Of a stretch of 64,000 nt of DNA, positions 26,365-34,273 are shown one piece after another. The notes under the pieces were generated by a model that ran no database searches, was not told where the DNA came from, and was given only the letters and a program-made list of their open reading frames with translations. The stretch spans positions 1 through 64,000 of the forward strand of contig DASO01000005.1 in NCBI GenBank assembly GCA_002503845.1. Direction: 5' to 3'. This DNA comes from Euryarchaeota archaeon UBA24 (lineage in GTDB: Archaea > Halobacteriota > Halobacteria > Halobacteriales > Hikarchaeaceae). The stretch's first letter is position 1. Each line of letters opens with the position of its first letter. The translations under genes and the position numbers were made by a program.

Positions 26365-28725
26365 CTACGATTTTTTGTGGGTGGAAAATCCATGGTCTAT
26401 AAGAGAGGGGAGAATTTTCTGAGGAGAGAGTGGTAGCTCTCTGAAACGAACACCTGTGGCATCATGAATGGCATTTGCTATCGCAGCGGGGAATGGTAAT
26501 AATGCACCTTCTCCAGCTCCTCTTTGACCATGAGAAGTTGCAGGATCGGGGGATTCAATTTTATGCATTTTAGTCAGCAAAGGTACGTCTATAGTAGTTG
26601 GAAGATGGTAGTCAACTAGAGTTCCATTGTGAGGATGTCCATGGGCGTCATACGTAAAGTTCTCGAGAAAAACATCCCCTGCTGCATGGCCGATGCACCC
26701 TTGAATTTGTCCCTCTACTAAAAGGGGGTTTATTACACAGCCCAAGTCCTCTGCTACACATATATCCAGTATGTCAATATCGCCAGTACCTATGTCTACG
26801 TCTACAATTACTCCAACAGCAGAATGAGTGTAAGTATGAGAAACATTCCCCAGCCTTGTTTTAGGATCTACAGTTTGTGCTTCTAAGCTTTCGAAAGTTG
26901 CATGTCCTATTAACGAAACTCCGGTTTCGTGTTGATTTAATTTAATAGAGGGATCATCGAATCTAGCGCGGCGAGCGAATTCTGTGAATTCCATCCCATT
27001 GTCAGGATTGGATGAATCGAATATCCTATCAGAAGAAAGTGTTACATGTTTAGATTCTATTTGTAAGAAATTGGATGCGATTTTGATAATTTTTTCTCGA
27101 AGATTTTCTGCAGCTTTTGCAGTGGCACTTCCAATGAAAACTGTGCCTCTATCGGCGCCCACTCCATGGCCATCTGCAATGGTATCTGTATTTCCAGTTA
27201 TAACTTTTATTCTGTTTTGAGAAATTCCCAAAATTTCTGATGTTATTTGAGCAAGACCGGTTTCTGTTCCCTGACCAACGCTGATAACATCGGAGTATAT
27301 GTAAACCGTGCCTTTGTTATTGACCTCAACAGTGGCTTTAGAGAAATCAGAGTTCGCACCTTTTTTTCCATTTCGTTTGACAGAAACAGCTATTCCCATG
27401 CCTCGAAGTTTATTGTTTGAAGGAGGAGTGGGTGGTGGCGAAAGTGAATCTCTTACTGCAGTAATACAAGAAGGCAAATCCGTGTTTCTCCATCTAATTC
27501 CAGTTGCCGTTGTAATTGGCATTTGATCTTTCGTGGCTATATTTTGCAATCTCAAATCGATGGGATCTCTATTGAGTTTTATAGAGATTGCATCAACTAG
27601 TTGTTCTCTGACGAAAGTATATTGGGAATCGCCGAACCCCCTAACAGCCCCAGAAGGTACTACATTTGTATATACAACTTTTCCAGATATGTTTTGATGT
27701 TCGATTAGATACGGACAGGCTGCAAGAAGTCCAGGTGTTTCGGAGGTATGGATACCGTATGAAGCGTATGCTCCAGTGTTTTGAATCATGTCAACTGTGA
27801 GTGATATAAAATTACCATTTTTATCTGCGGTTAAGCATGCATTAAAATGTTCTTCCGGCCGCCCTCGTCCCGTCTGTAATTCTTCTAATCGATCGAGGAT
27901 GATCTTTACAGGTTTACGGGTGGAGAGTGTAAGTGCAGCGGCACAAATTTCATGAGAGAGTAATTCTGCTTTAGTACCAAAAGAACCCCCAATGTCAGGT
28001 ACATTCCAGGTGATAAATCCGGGTTCAAACCCAAATATAGTTTCTAAGTTAGTCACCATCGAATGGGGTTTTTGATTGGGAGAATGAATAGCAAGCTCCC
28101 TTCCGGGTGTGTAGCTAGCTATGACTCCATGGGGCTCGAGTGCAGATGGACTAGTTCGGTTAGTTTTGAAGGACCCAGATACGGAAACATGAGGAGATTT
28201 TAGAGCTGCCGGGACATCCCCGGTTTTAATTGAAAAGGAATGTAGTAAGTTTCCTTTGACGGAAGAGCTAGGATCTTCATCTAGGCGGGGGTGTAGCAGA
28301 GGGGATGTAGATGATAGAGCGTCCTCGACGCTAGTGACTGCGGGTAGGAGATCATAGGTTATATTAACGGCTTCAGATGCTTCGAGAGCAGTATGAGCGT
28401 CGTGGGCTAGAACTATAGCAACTTCATCTCCTACATAACGGGCTCGATCGATAGCAAGAGGTTCTTCATCGAGGATATCATGCCCAAAATGATTAGAGCT
28501 TAGATAAGGTGATATATCCTTCCAAGTCCAAACTAATTCAACTCCAGGGATAGAAAGGGCATGCGAAGTATCTATTGAAACGATTTTTGCGTGTGGATGG
28601 GGGCAACGGACGAAACGTGCGTGGAGCATTCCGGGGAATGCCATATCATCTACGAAAGTACCAGATCCAGTGACAAAAATTTCCCCTAATTTTGAAGGAA
28701 TCCGAGATCCTATCGAATTTGTCAT
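26365..28725 (-). CDS. Molybdenum hydroxylase large subunit (xanthine dehydrogenase/CoxL family)
   Basis: A 786-residue molybdopterin-binding subunit of the xanthine dehydrogenase / aldehyde oxidase family. It starts with SRIPSKLGEIFVTGSGTFVDD and has PDIGGSFGTKAELL, SGAVRGFGDSQ and GVGADRGTVFIGSATAKAAE. The C-terminal RGAGEGALLPFPAAIANAIHD carries the catalytic glutamate in GAGEG. It lacks the AYRCSFR loop of CO dehydrogenase, so CO is an unlikely substrate. The FAD and 2Fe-2S subunits normally encoded next to it are missing in this window, which makes it an orphan. It converges on the CocE-type gene with a 15-bp gap. Confidence 0.9.
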   Translation of the reverse strand: MTNSIGSRIPSKLGEIFVTGSGTFVDDMAFPGMLHARFVRCPHPHAKIVSIDTSHALSIPGVELVWTWKDISPYLSSNHFGHDILDEEPLAIDRARYVGDEVAIVLAHDAHTALEASEAVNITYDLLPAVTSVEDALSSTSPLLHPRLDEDPSSSVKGNLLHSFSIKTGDVPAALKSPHVSVSGSFKTNRTSPSALEPHGVIASYTPGRELAIHSPNQKPHSMVTNLETIFGFEPGFITWNVPDIGGSFGTKAELLSHEICAAALTLSTRKPVKIILDRLEELQTGRGRPEEHFNACLTADKNGNFISLTVDMIQNTGAYASYGIHTSETPGLLAACPYLIEHQNISGKVVYTNVVPSGAVRGFGDSQYTFVREQLVDAISIKLNRDPIDLRLQNIATKDQMPITTATGIRWRNTDLPSCITAVRDSLSPPPTPPSNNKLRGMGIAVSVKRNGKKGANSDFSKATVEVNNKGTVYIYSDVISVGQGTETGLAQITSEILGISQNRIKVITGNTDTIADGHGVGADRGTVFIGSATAKAAENLREKIIKIASNFLQIESKHVTLSSDRIFDSSNPDNGMEFTEFARRARFDDPSIKLNQHETGVSLIGHATFESLEAQTVDPKTRLGNVSHTYTHSAVGVIVDVDIGTGDIDILDICVAEDLGCVINPLLVEGQIQGCIGHAAGDVFLENFTYDAHGHPHNGTLVDYHLPTTIDVPLLTKMHKIESPDPATSHGQRGAGEGALLPFPAAIANAIHDATGVRFRELPLSPQKILPSLIDHGFSTHKKS

Positions 28726-28776
28726 AGGGGGGGTGTTTCTAATTAAGAATAGAGAGGGAATACGTTGAGTGAGGCA

Positions 28777-29037
28777 TCATAGAACTTTGTCAAAGATAGC
28801 TTTTGCTACACTTTTTCCTATGTTTCCTCCGTAGTCCGCCAAGAAAACATTGAAGATTCCAATGTAAAGGAGCCAAATGAGTAAGACATTTACAAACATG
28901 ACCCCTGGGCCGGGGTATCCCCAGCCACCATATCCAGCGATTCCGTTGACGCGGAAGATGAAAAGGGGAAGGAGTACGAGGAGATCTATTAGTAACATAA
29001 CTATAGCGAATAAGATTTGTTGTGTGTAACGGTGCAT
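28777..29037 (-). CDS. Small two-helix membrane protein
   Basis: An 86-residue protein with two hydrophobic segments, about residues 7-28 (ILFAIVMLLIDLLVLLPLFI) and 47-66 (MFVNVLLIWLLYIGIFNVFL), separated by a glycine-rich loop GIAGYGGWGYPGPG. The C-terminus DYGGNIGKSVAKAIFDKVL could be an amphipathic helix. I recognise no family. It lies between the molybdenum hydroxylase and cgi121 genes on the same strand, 51 bp upstream of the former. Confidence 0.6.
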   Translation of the reverse strand: MHRYTQQILFAIVMLLIDLLVLLPLFIFRVNGIAGYGGWGYPGPGVMFVNVLLIWLLYIGIFNVFLADYGGNIGKSVAKAIFDKVL

Positions 29038-29099
29038 GAATTTTACCTGACCCCCATACGACGTGCTAGTGCATAAAACTACAGGAAACGAAAAAGGAG

Positions 29100-29591
29100 T
29101 TATTTAGATAGATTGAGAAGTGCTACGCGTTCGAGGACTAATGATTCTATATCAGCAGATGAAACTTCAAGTTCTTGTTTGGTTATGTCGAAAAAAGTAC
29201 AAAGTAATTCGAGGTTTTTAGTGGGATTTATCACGTCAAAAGGTAGAATTAATTCCTGTAGTAGATCAGAAGAAATCGTCTCTTTTTCCCCGTAAATCGC
29301 TATGACTACATCGGTGGTTTTGGGAGTGATACACATCTCCATCGCACGATTTATTTGACGCCTTCCGGAAGCGTATAAAAGAAGCTCTATTGCAGGGTCT
29401 TTTGCAATTGAATCTCCACGTTTGAATGCCCTTTTAGAATATTCGGTTGCTAGAGTTAGATGGGATTTCCCAGCGATATACCGTGCATCGAATGATTGAA
29501 TAACACATTCTTGCTCGGTGGCTATTCTAGTGAGATTTTCGAGAAAGGAAGAGGTATCTGTATCGATTAGGTGCCCTTCGGTGAGAATCAT
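29100..29591 (-). CDS. KEOPS subunit Cgi121
   Basis: A 163-residue regulatory subunit that binds Bud32 and tRNA in the KEOPS complex for t6A synthesis. Visible family features are QSFDARYIAGKSHLTLATE, then KRAFKRGDSIAKDPAIELLL and YASGRRQINRAMEMCI. The start overlaps the hel308 stop by 4 bp (ATGA type), so it is translated together with the helicase. Hel308-Cgi121 adjacency is common in haloarchaea. Its partner Kae1-Bud32 is at 13895-15472. Confidence 0.92.
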   Translation of the reverse strand: MILTEGHLIDTDTSSFLENLTRIATEQECVIQSFDARYIAGKSHLTLATEYSKRAFKRGDSIAKDPAIELLLYASGRRQINRAMEMCITPKTTDVVIAIYGEKETISSDLLQELILPFDVINPTKNLELLCTFFDITKQELEVSSADIESLVLERVALLNLSK

Positions 29592-31822
29592 TTAAAATCT
29601 CCTAAATTTGCTTGATCTTCATTTTTCTGGTTAGATGTTTTTTTATTTTTTATAGAAGAAAATTGCCGGGTGATGGAAATATCCTCCAACGAAGAGTCAG
29701 TTCTCCCTGCGTTTTGGAGAATTTGTTCGGTGGTGAGTTTTCTTCCAGAAAGGGCAGTGAGAATAAGTTGTTTGTCTTCTGTGCGTAGATCGGATCGGGT
29801 GTGGATTCCATGGTTAAACAATTGCCTGGCCCGAATTCTTCCCACACCTTGCACTGCAACTAATTCGAGTAATTCTTCTTTTACACCATATTTTACCCGT
29901 CTTTGGAGATTTCTGATGGTGGAAGTAGATTGTAGATCTAAAGAGATCGCAAGTCTTTCTGCTGCGCGTAGTAGCCAATCTGCGGTATCTATTTTAGCAC
30001 GTATGTCTCCAGGTCCCATTCGATAGCGTTTGGTAATTGTTTCTTCATCCGTTTCTTGGGTCCAATCTTCTATCATTTTTGCCGTTTTAAGAGCGGACAG
30101 CCAATCTTCCCAATGGGGGTCAAATTCAGAGGGCGAAGACCCTAAAAATTCTGATTGGGATTCGTATGCCAATTGGTAATAAAATTCTCGGTCTCCAGAT
30201 TTGAGGTATAAAGGGTAAGTATCGGGGGTACGGCTGATGAGATGGAATAGACCTAATGAGCTAGGATTTTCAGAAGTTTTTAGTCCATAGATTATCTCTG
30301 CTGCAGACATTGGATCGAGGTAAATTCGAGAAACTTCTTCCCCTATTTTTGTAGCGGAGAGATCGCCGTCCACCATGGTTAGAAATCCATTGACCTCTAA
30401 ATATTCAAGCACAGAATGTGTAACAAATTTTAATCTTCTTGTATTGGTGGTTTGTGTCGCATAGAGAGTTCCATCTAAAAAGTCTAGGAGCCCTTCCGTA
30501 GTGGTAGCAAATCCAGTAGCTATAGCAGATAAAATATGAGTTCTTAAAGCAGGTTCTACAGCTAACTTTGATTCGACAGATTCGGGTTCTGCTCCAATAT
30601 ATCGGTCGAAAAGTTCATTGAATTCGTCGGGTGTCGAAGCCAGCAGTATTGCTTCTCCGTAAGGATCTAAGTTGGGCCGGCCAGCCCGACCAAACATTTG
30701 ATGCATTTCTATGACGGAGAGTGGTTCCATACCTCCACGGAAAGAATTATATCTACGCCAATCTCGAACTATGACACGTCTACTAGGTGTGTTGACACCG
30801 GCTGCCAAAGTGGGAGTGGCACATACCACTTTTATTGTACGTTCTCGAAAAGACTTTTCAACTAATCTGCGGTGATTATTTACCAATCCAGCGTGGTGAA
30901 ATGCAGATCCCATTTCAATGGAATTGGCCAATGTGTTAGCCAATTGGGTTTCACCTTCATCCCGGACTTGATTTGCTAGTTCAATTAAATTTGGTTTGGT
31001 TTCGTTGGTAAAACCATCAGTTACGCTAGCTATTTTTTTTGCTGCAGATTCTGCATTTCTGCGAGAACTTACAAAAACTAGAGCAGATCCATCTTCTTGT
31101 AAAACATCGTGGATTATGTCCTCAACTGGATTGGATTTTTTAGGAATGTCACGAATAGTTCCATCGTCAAAATGAATGGAAGTATCATAGTAAACACCAG
31201 TTCGCAGAGAGATAGGTCTCCATGTTGATGTAACCAAGGTTGCGTCGAGCCAAGTTGCGATTTGATCGGCATTCCCGATAGTTGCGGATAAGCCAACTAT
31301 TTGTATATTGGGATTGATGTGAATCAGTTTTGCCAAAGTCATTTCTAGAGTTGGCCCTCTAGAAGCATCGTCTAAGAGATGAATTTCGTCTGCGACAACA
31401 CAAGTTAAATCGGAAATCCAGGGGGCAAAATTTCGAATTAAAGAGTCTACTTTTTCAGAAGTTGCAACGATGATATCCTTGGTTGCTAGCCAATCGTCGG
31501 TGCTTTCATAATCTCCGGTTGAACTTCCTACAGATATATCAATGGAATCGAATCTATCGAATTCTTGTTTTTTTTCGTTGGCTAGGGCTCGCAAGGGGAC
31601 TATGTAGAGTGCTTTTCCTCCACGAGCTATTGTCGAAAGCATTGCTAACTCGGCTATGAAAGTTTTCCCACTGGCTGTGGGGACACTTGCTACTACACTT
31701 TTTCCTTGAGTGATTCCTGCTTCGACAGCTATTGTTTGAGGAGGGTAGAGTGTGTGTACTCCGCTAGATTTGAGCAGATCTATTGCATTATTAGGCAGAT
31801 CAGATAGGTCATCTACATTCAC
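29588..31822 (-). CDS. hel308: Hel308-type ATP-dependent DNA helicase
   Basis: A superfamily 2 3'-5' helicase that acts on stalled replication forks. The 744-residue protein has the Q-motif-like LYPPQTIAVEAG, Walker A PTASGKT (residues 48-54), the DEIH box (VVADEIHLLDD), motif III GLSATIGNADQ, motif VI with HQMFGRAGRP, and the C-terminal helix-hairpin-helix region VQGVGRIRARQLFNHGI. The start is GTG at 31822; no better ATG lies nearby. It is followed by cgi121 with a 4-bp overlap and is divergent from a ferredoxin gene. Confidence 0.95.
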   Translation of the reverse strand: MNVDDLSDLPNNAIDLLKSSGVHTLYPPQTIAVEAGITQGKSVVASVPTASGKTFIAELAMLSTIARGGKALYIVPLRALANEKKQEFDRFDSIDISVGSSTGDYESTDDWLATKDIIVATSEKVDSLIRNFAPWISDLTCVVADEIHLLDDASRGPTLEMTLAKLIHINPNIQIVGLSATIGNADQIATWLDATLVTSTWRPISLRTGVYYDTSIHFDDGTIRDIPKKSNPVEDIIHDVLQEDGSALVFVSSRRNAESAAKKIASVTDGFTNETKPNLIELANQVRDEGETQLANTLANSIEMGSAFHHAGLVNNHRRLVEKSFRERTIKVVCATPTLAAGVNTPSRRVIVRDWRRYNSFRGGMEPLSVIEMHQMFGRAGRPNLDPYGEAILLASTPDEFNELFDRYIGAEPESVESKLAVEPALRTHILSAIATGFATTTEGLLDFLDGTLYATQTTNTRRLKFVTHSVLEYLEVNGFLTMVDGDLSATKIGEEVSRIYLDPMSAAEIIYGLKTSENPSSLGLFHLISRTPDTYPLYLKSGDREFYYQLAYESQSEFLGSSPSEFDPHWEDWLSALKTAKMIEDWTQETDEETITKRYRMGPGDIRAKIDTADWLLRAAERLAISLDLQSTSTIRNLQRRVKYGVKEELLELVAVQGVGRIRARQLFNHGIHTRSDLRTEDKQLILTALSGRKLTTEQILQNAGRTDSSLEDISITRQFSSIKNKKTSNQKNEDQANLGDFK

Positions 31823-31934
31823 GTCTGTTGATAATAAGAAGTTAGCAGAAGTAATGAGTATGGTGGATAGAATTTTTTGATATTAGTTGCTAAATCTCGG
31901 TATACATAAGACAAACTAAGACGAAGGGGTAAAT

Positions 31935-32177
31935 ATGAAAATAGAATTTGATAGATATACCTGCACAGGGATGTTTCAATGTGTTCATGAATGGGAAGGA
32001 TTTCAGAAAAATCTCAAACGGGGGAAAGCTGATTTAAGAGATTCAATAGAAGAAGGAGAAGACATATTCATAATGGAAGTTCCAGAGGGGGAAGAATTTG
32101 AGGCGGAAATGGCTGCACGGGTATGTCCGGTTGATGCAATAAAATTATATGATGATGCAGGGAATAAAATTGTATGA
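31935..32177 (+). CDS. Single-cluster ferredoxin with a lost middle cysteine
   Basis: An 80-residue ferredoxin whose cluster motif is C10-TGMFQ-C16 and C64-P. In a 4Fe-4S ferredoxin of type CxxCxxC the second ligand would be residue 13, which here is methionine. This predicts a 3Fe-4S cluster or an exogenous ligand. The same CTGMFQC pattern is, as I recall, typical of a haloarchaeal ferredoxin group, so it is a family trait and not damage. A TATA-like TATACATA about 30 bp upstream (around 31901-31908) serves as promoter. The gene is divergent from hel308. Confidence 0.88.
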   Translation: MKIEFDRYTCTGMFQCVHEWEGFQKNLKRGKADLRDSIEEGEDIFIMEVPEGEEFEAEMAARVCPVDAIKLYDDAGNKIV

Positions 32178-32191
32178 GGAATTCGATCGAG

Positions 32192-33109
32192 TTATTTTAA
32201 AAGGGCGTGTTCAGAAGCTAATTTTTCTGCTGATTTTTTGAGAGCATCTTCTTCCGTGGGAGAAAGATTCCATTCAAGAATTTCCTTCATTCCCGAGGGG
32301 CCAAGATGGATGGGAACACCAAGACTAACATCGGATAAACCATACTCCCCTTCGAGTACCACGGAACAAGGATAGGTCTGATTATTGTTTTCTAGGATGG
32401 AGGCCACCATGTGGTATAATCCTGCTGAGGGCCCCCATTGGGTAGCTTTTTTCTGTTCAATTACGCGCATTGCAGATTCTTTTAAGTTAGAGAGAATGGA
32501 TTCTTTTTCATCGGTTGAAAATGCAGGGGTAGTGTTTCCAGGGAGTTTGATTTGAGAAAAAATAGGCACTTGAGAATCGCCATGTTCACCTAAAATTGTT
32601 GCGTCGATATCAGTGACAGGGAGAGAAAGTTTTTTAGAAAGTGTGTAACGGAATCGTGCAGAATCGAGAATGCCACCAAACCCTAGTACGCTTTCCCGGG
32701 GGCGGTCACCCGATTCGAATACATGTCGATTTAGTAAATCTACAGGATTGGTTGTTATAATCGATATAAAATCGTCATTGTATTCTAAAAGGGAATTAAT
32801 AATAGAATCCAAAATGGCAATATTATCAGCGGCTAGGTCGATTCTAGTTTGTCCAGGTTGTCTTGGTTTTCCAGCAGTGATAACTATGATATCGGAATTT
32901 TCTGTGTCTGAATAGTCCCCGCAAGAGACATTGGTGTCAGAATGATAGGCCAGGGCGTGGTTTGTGTCTTCTGCTTGTCCAACCGTGAAAGAGTGTTTCG
33001 AGGGGATATCGACGTATACTATTTCATCTGCTATGGCTTGGACTGCTAAATGATATCCAAATGAAGAGCCTACCGTTCCTGCTGCTCCGATAATAGAAAT
33101 TTTTGACAT
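32192..33109 (-). CDS. mdh: Malate dehydrogenase, haloarchaeal LDH-like type
   Basis: NAD-dependent oxidation of malate to oxaloacetate. The 305-residue protein has the N-terminal dinucleotide loop ISIIGAAGTVGSSFGYHLA, the active-site TTNPVDLLNRH and the catalytic histidine in GEHGDSQVP. This subgroup resembles lactate dehydrogenases, as in the known haloarchaeal enzyme. I start at the ATG at 33109; upstream in-frame codons to 33328 encode a non-homologous leader and cross the divergent zinc-ribbon gene. A TATA box at 33131-33140, 27 bp upstream, points to a leaderless mRNA. Confidence 0.95.
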   Translation of the reverse strand: MSKISIIGAAGTVGSSFGYHLAVQAIADEIVYVDIPSKHSFTVGQAEDTNHALAYHSDTNVSCGDYSDTENSDIIVITAGKPRQPGQTRIDLAADNIAILDSIINSLLEYNDDFISIITTNPVDLLNRHVFESGDRPRESVLGFGGILDSARFRYTLSKKLSLPVTDIDATILGEHGDSQVPIFSQIKLPGNTTPAFSTDEKESILSNLKESAMRVIEQKKATQWGPSAGLYHMVASILENNNQTYPCSVVLEGEYGLSDVSLGVPIHLGPSGMKEILEWNLSPTEEDALKKSAEKLASEHALLK

Positions 33110-33130
33110 TATCAGAAACAACTCAGTCGA

Positions 33131-33140
33131 ATATTTAAAG
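33131..33140 (-). promoter_or_regulatory. TATA box of mdh
   Basis: CTTTAAATAT on the minus strand, centred about 27 bp before the mdh ATG at 33109. This spacing puts the transcription start at or next to the start codon, as in leaderless archaeal mRNAs, and supports the short start over the 33328 alternative. Confidence 0.6.
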
Positions 33141-33213
33141 TGCTTCGAAAAGGAACGGGAGAATAACTGGCTCTTCGGAGGATTTTTGTGTCGATGGATT
33201 TTTAGAGATATCA

Positions 33214-33639
33214 ATGGCAAAAATTGATAAAGAAGCGGAAAGGGAAAAACTTCGTTTGCAATTTGAAAAAGAAGCCAAAAGCAGGGAATCGGCGCGAGTA
33301 ATGAGTTCTCTCTTGTTGCAAGGTGCAACTATGACTAGAAAACACTGTAAAACATGTGGAGATCCTATTTTTCGTCAGGAGGGAAAAGAATTTTGCCCAA
33401 GCTGCAAAAACGGAGAACAAATTACAACTGGAAAAAATGTAGATGCTCAAAGGGGTCAAGTTGAACGAGAGGAAAAGGGAGAACACCTGATCGGGGTTCG
33501 TTCTGCGATACTAGATAAGATAGAAGACCTCACAAAAAAAGTGGAAGAAGAAGAAGATATACAGAAAATGAAAGAATACTTAAGTGCGATAAAAGAAGCC
33601 ACTGAAGTTCTTCAGGCTATGGATGAAATTGGTGAGTGA
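33214..33639 (+). CDS. Zinc-ribbon protein of the Sjogren/scleroderma autoantigen 1 family
   Basis: A 141-residue protein with a basic coiled-coil-like N-terminus, then MSSLLLQGATMTRKHCKTCG and a zinc ribbon formed by C45, C48, C61 and C64 (HCKTCGDPIF, FCPSCKNG). The opening L-L-Q-G-x-T-M-T and the ribbon match the archaeal homologues of human p27 autoantigen (ZNRD2). The C-terminal half is a charged helix (residues about 95-138). The function is unknown in archaea. The gene is divergent from mdh. Confidence 0.85.
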   Translation: MAKIDKEAEREKLRLQFEKEAKSRESARVMSSLLLQGATMTRKHCKTCGDPIFRQEGKEFCPSCKNGEQITTGKNVDAQRGQVEREEKGEHLIGVRSAILDKIEDLTKKVEEEEDIQKMKEYLSAIKEATEVLQAMDEIGE

Positions 33640-33817
33640 AACTAATAAAAGGGATCTATTGCAATAGAAATCTGTTGTCCACTGTTAGAAATTTTATTTA
33701 ATGAAAATAGTAAACATGGAGTAGAAGAGTGGATCAAATTTATAGTGGGTCGCAATAGTTGGCCTACAAGATCTTGATCCCGTCACTGCCTCGTTTTTGG
33801 GGTGGTGTATATTCTGG

Positions 33818-34246
33818 CTATGCGATCAATGAGGCATAGAGACAAATGGCTGTCAGAATGCTTAACACGGCGATGGGAATTGGAGGGATTCCGTCACTGA
33901 AACCACGGAGTTTTGCAGATATGACAGTAGCCGCTATAACTATTGCCCCAATTGCAGTTGCCAGAAGGATAGATTTCAGCGCATCGGCGCTCGTTATCGT
34001 CAAACTACAGTAGAGATTGATAATACCAATGGCCATGAGACTACCTCCGAGTGGGAGCCTCAGGCCGGCAAGCGGTTTAACGGCTGATTTGACAACCTTA
34101 CCCATTATTCTCTCGTTGAAGCCGACTGGGTCGATATTCATTACTATTCCGATAATGACGCAGACTGCGCCTACTATTTGCATGGCTATTACAGTTACCA
34201 TGAAAGATAGTGGGTCTGGTTGGGCATAGGTATAGCGGCGACTCAA
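33818..34246 (-). CDS. Four-helix membrane protein of unknown function
   Basis: A 142-residue protein with about four hydrophobic segments: VTVIAMQIVGAVCVIIGIVM, the region around GGSLMAIGIINLYC, ILLATAIGAIVIAATVI, and IPIAVLSILTAICLYASLIA at the end. The start at 34246 is TTG. An ATG at 34201 (MVTVIAMQIV) is an alternative that would place the first helix at the very N-terminus. I recognise no family. It is located downstream of hef on the opposite side of a 27-bp gap, same strand, and may be co-transcribed with it. Confidence 0.55.
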   Translation of the reverse strand: MSRRYTYAQPDPLSFMVTVIAMQIVGAVCVIIGIVMNIDPVGFNERIMGKVVKSAVKPLAGLRLPLGGSLMAIGIINLYCSLTITSADALKSILLATAIGAIVIAATVISAKLRGFSDGIPPIPIAVLSILTAICLYASLIA

Positions 34247-34273
34247 ATACAGCCTATGTAAATGGTCGAAATG

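Noticed and set aside
32192-33328. A longer malate dehydrogenase with a 73-residue N-terminal extension
   Set aside because: The extension has no homology features, crosses the divergent zinc-ribbon gene, and the TATA box lies 27 bp before the shorter start at 33109.
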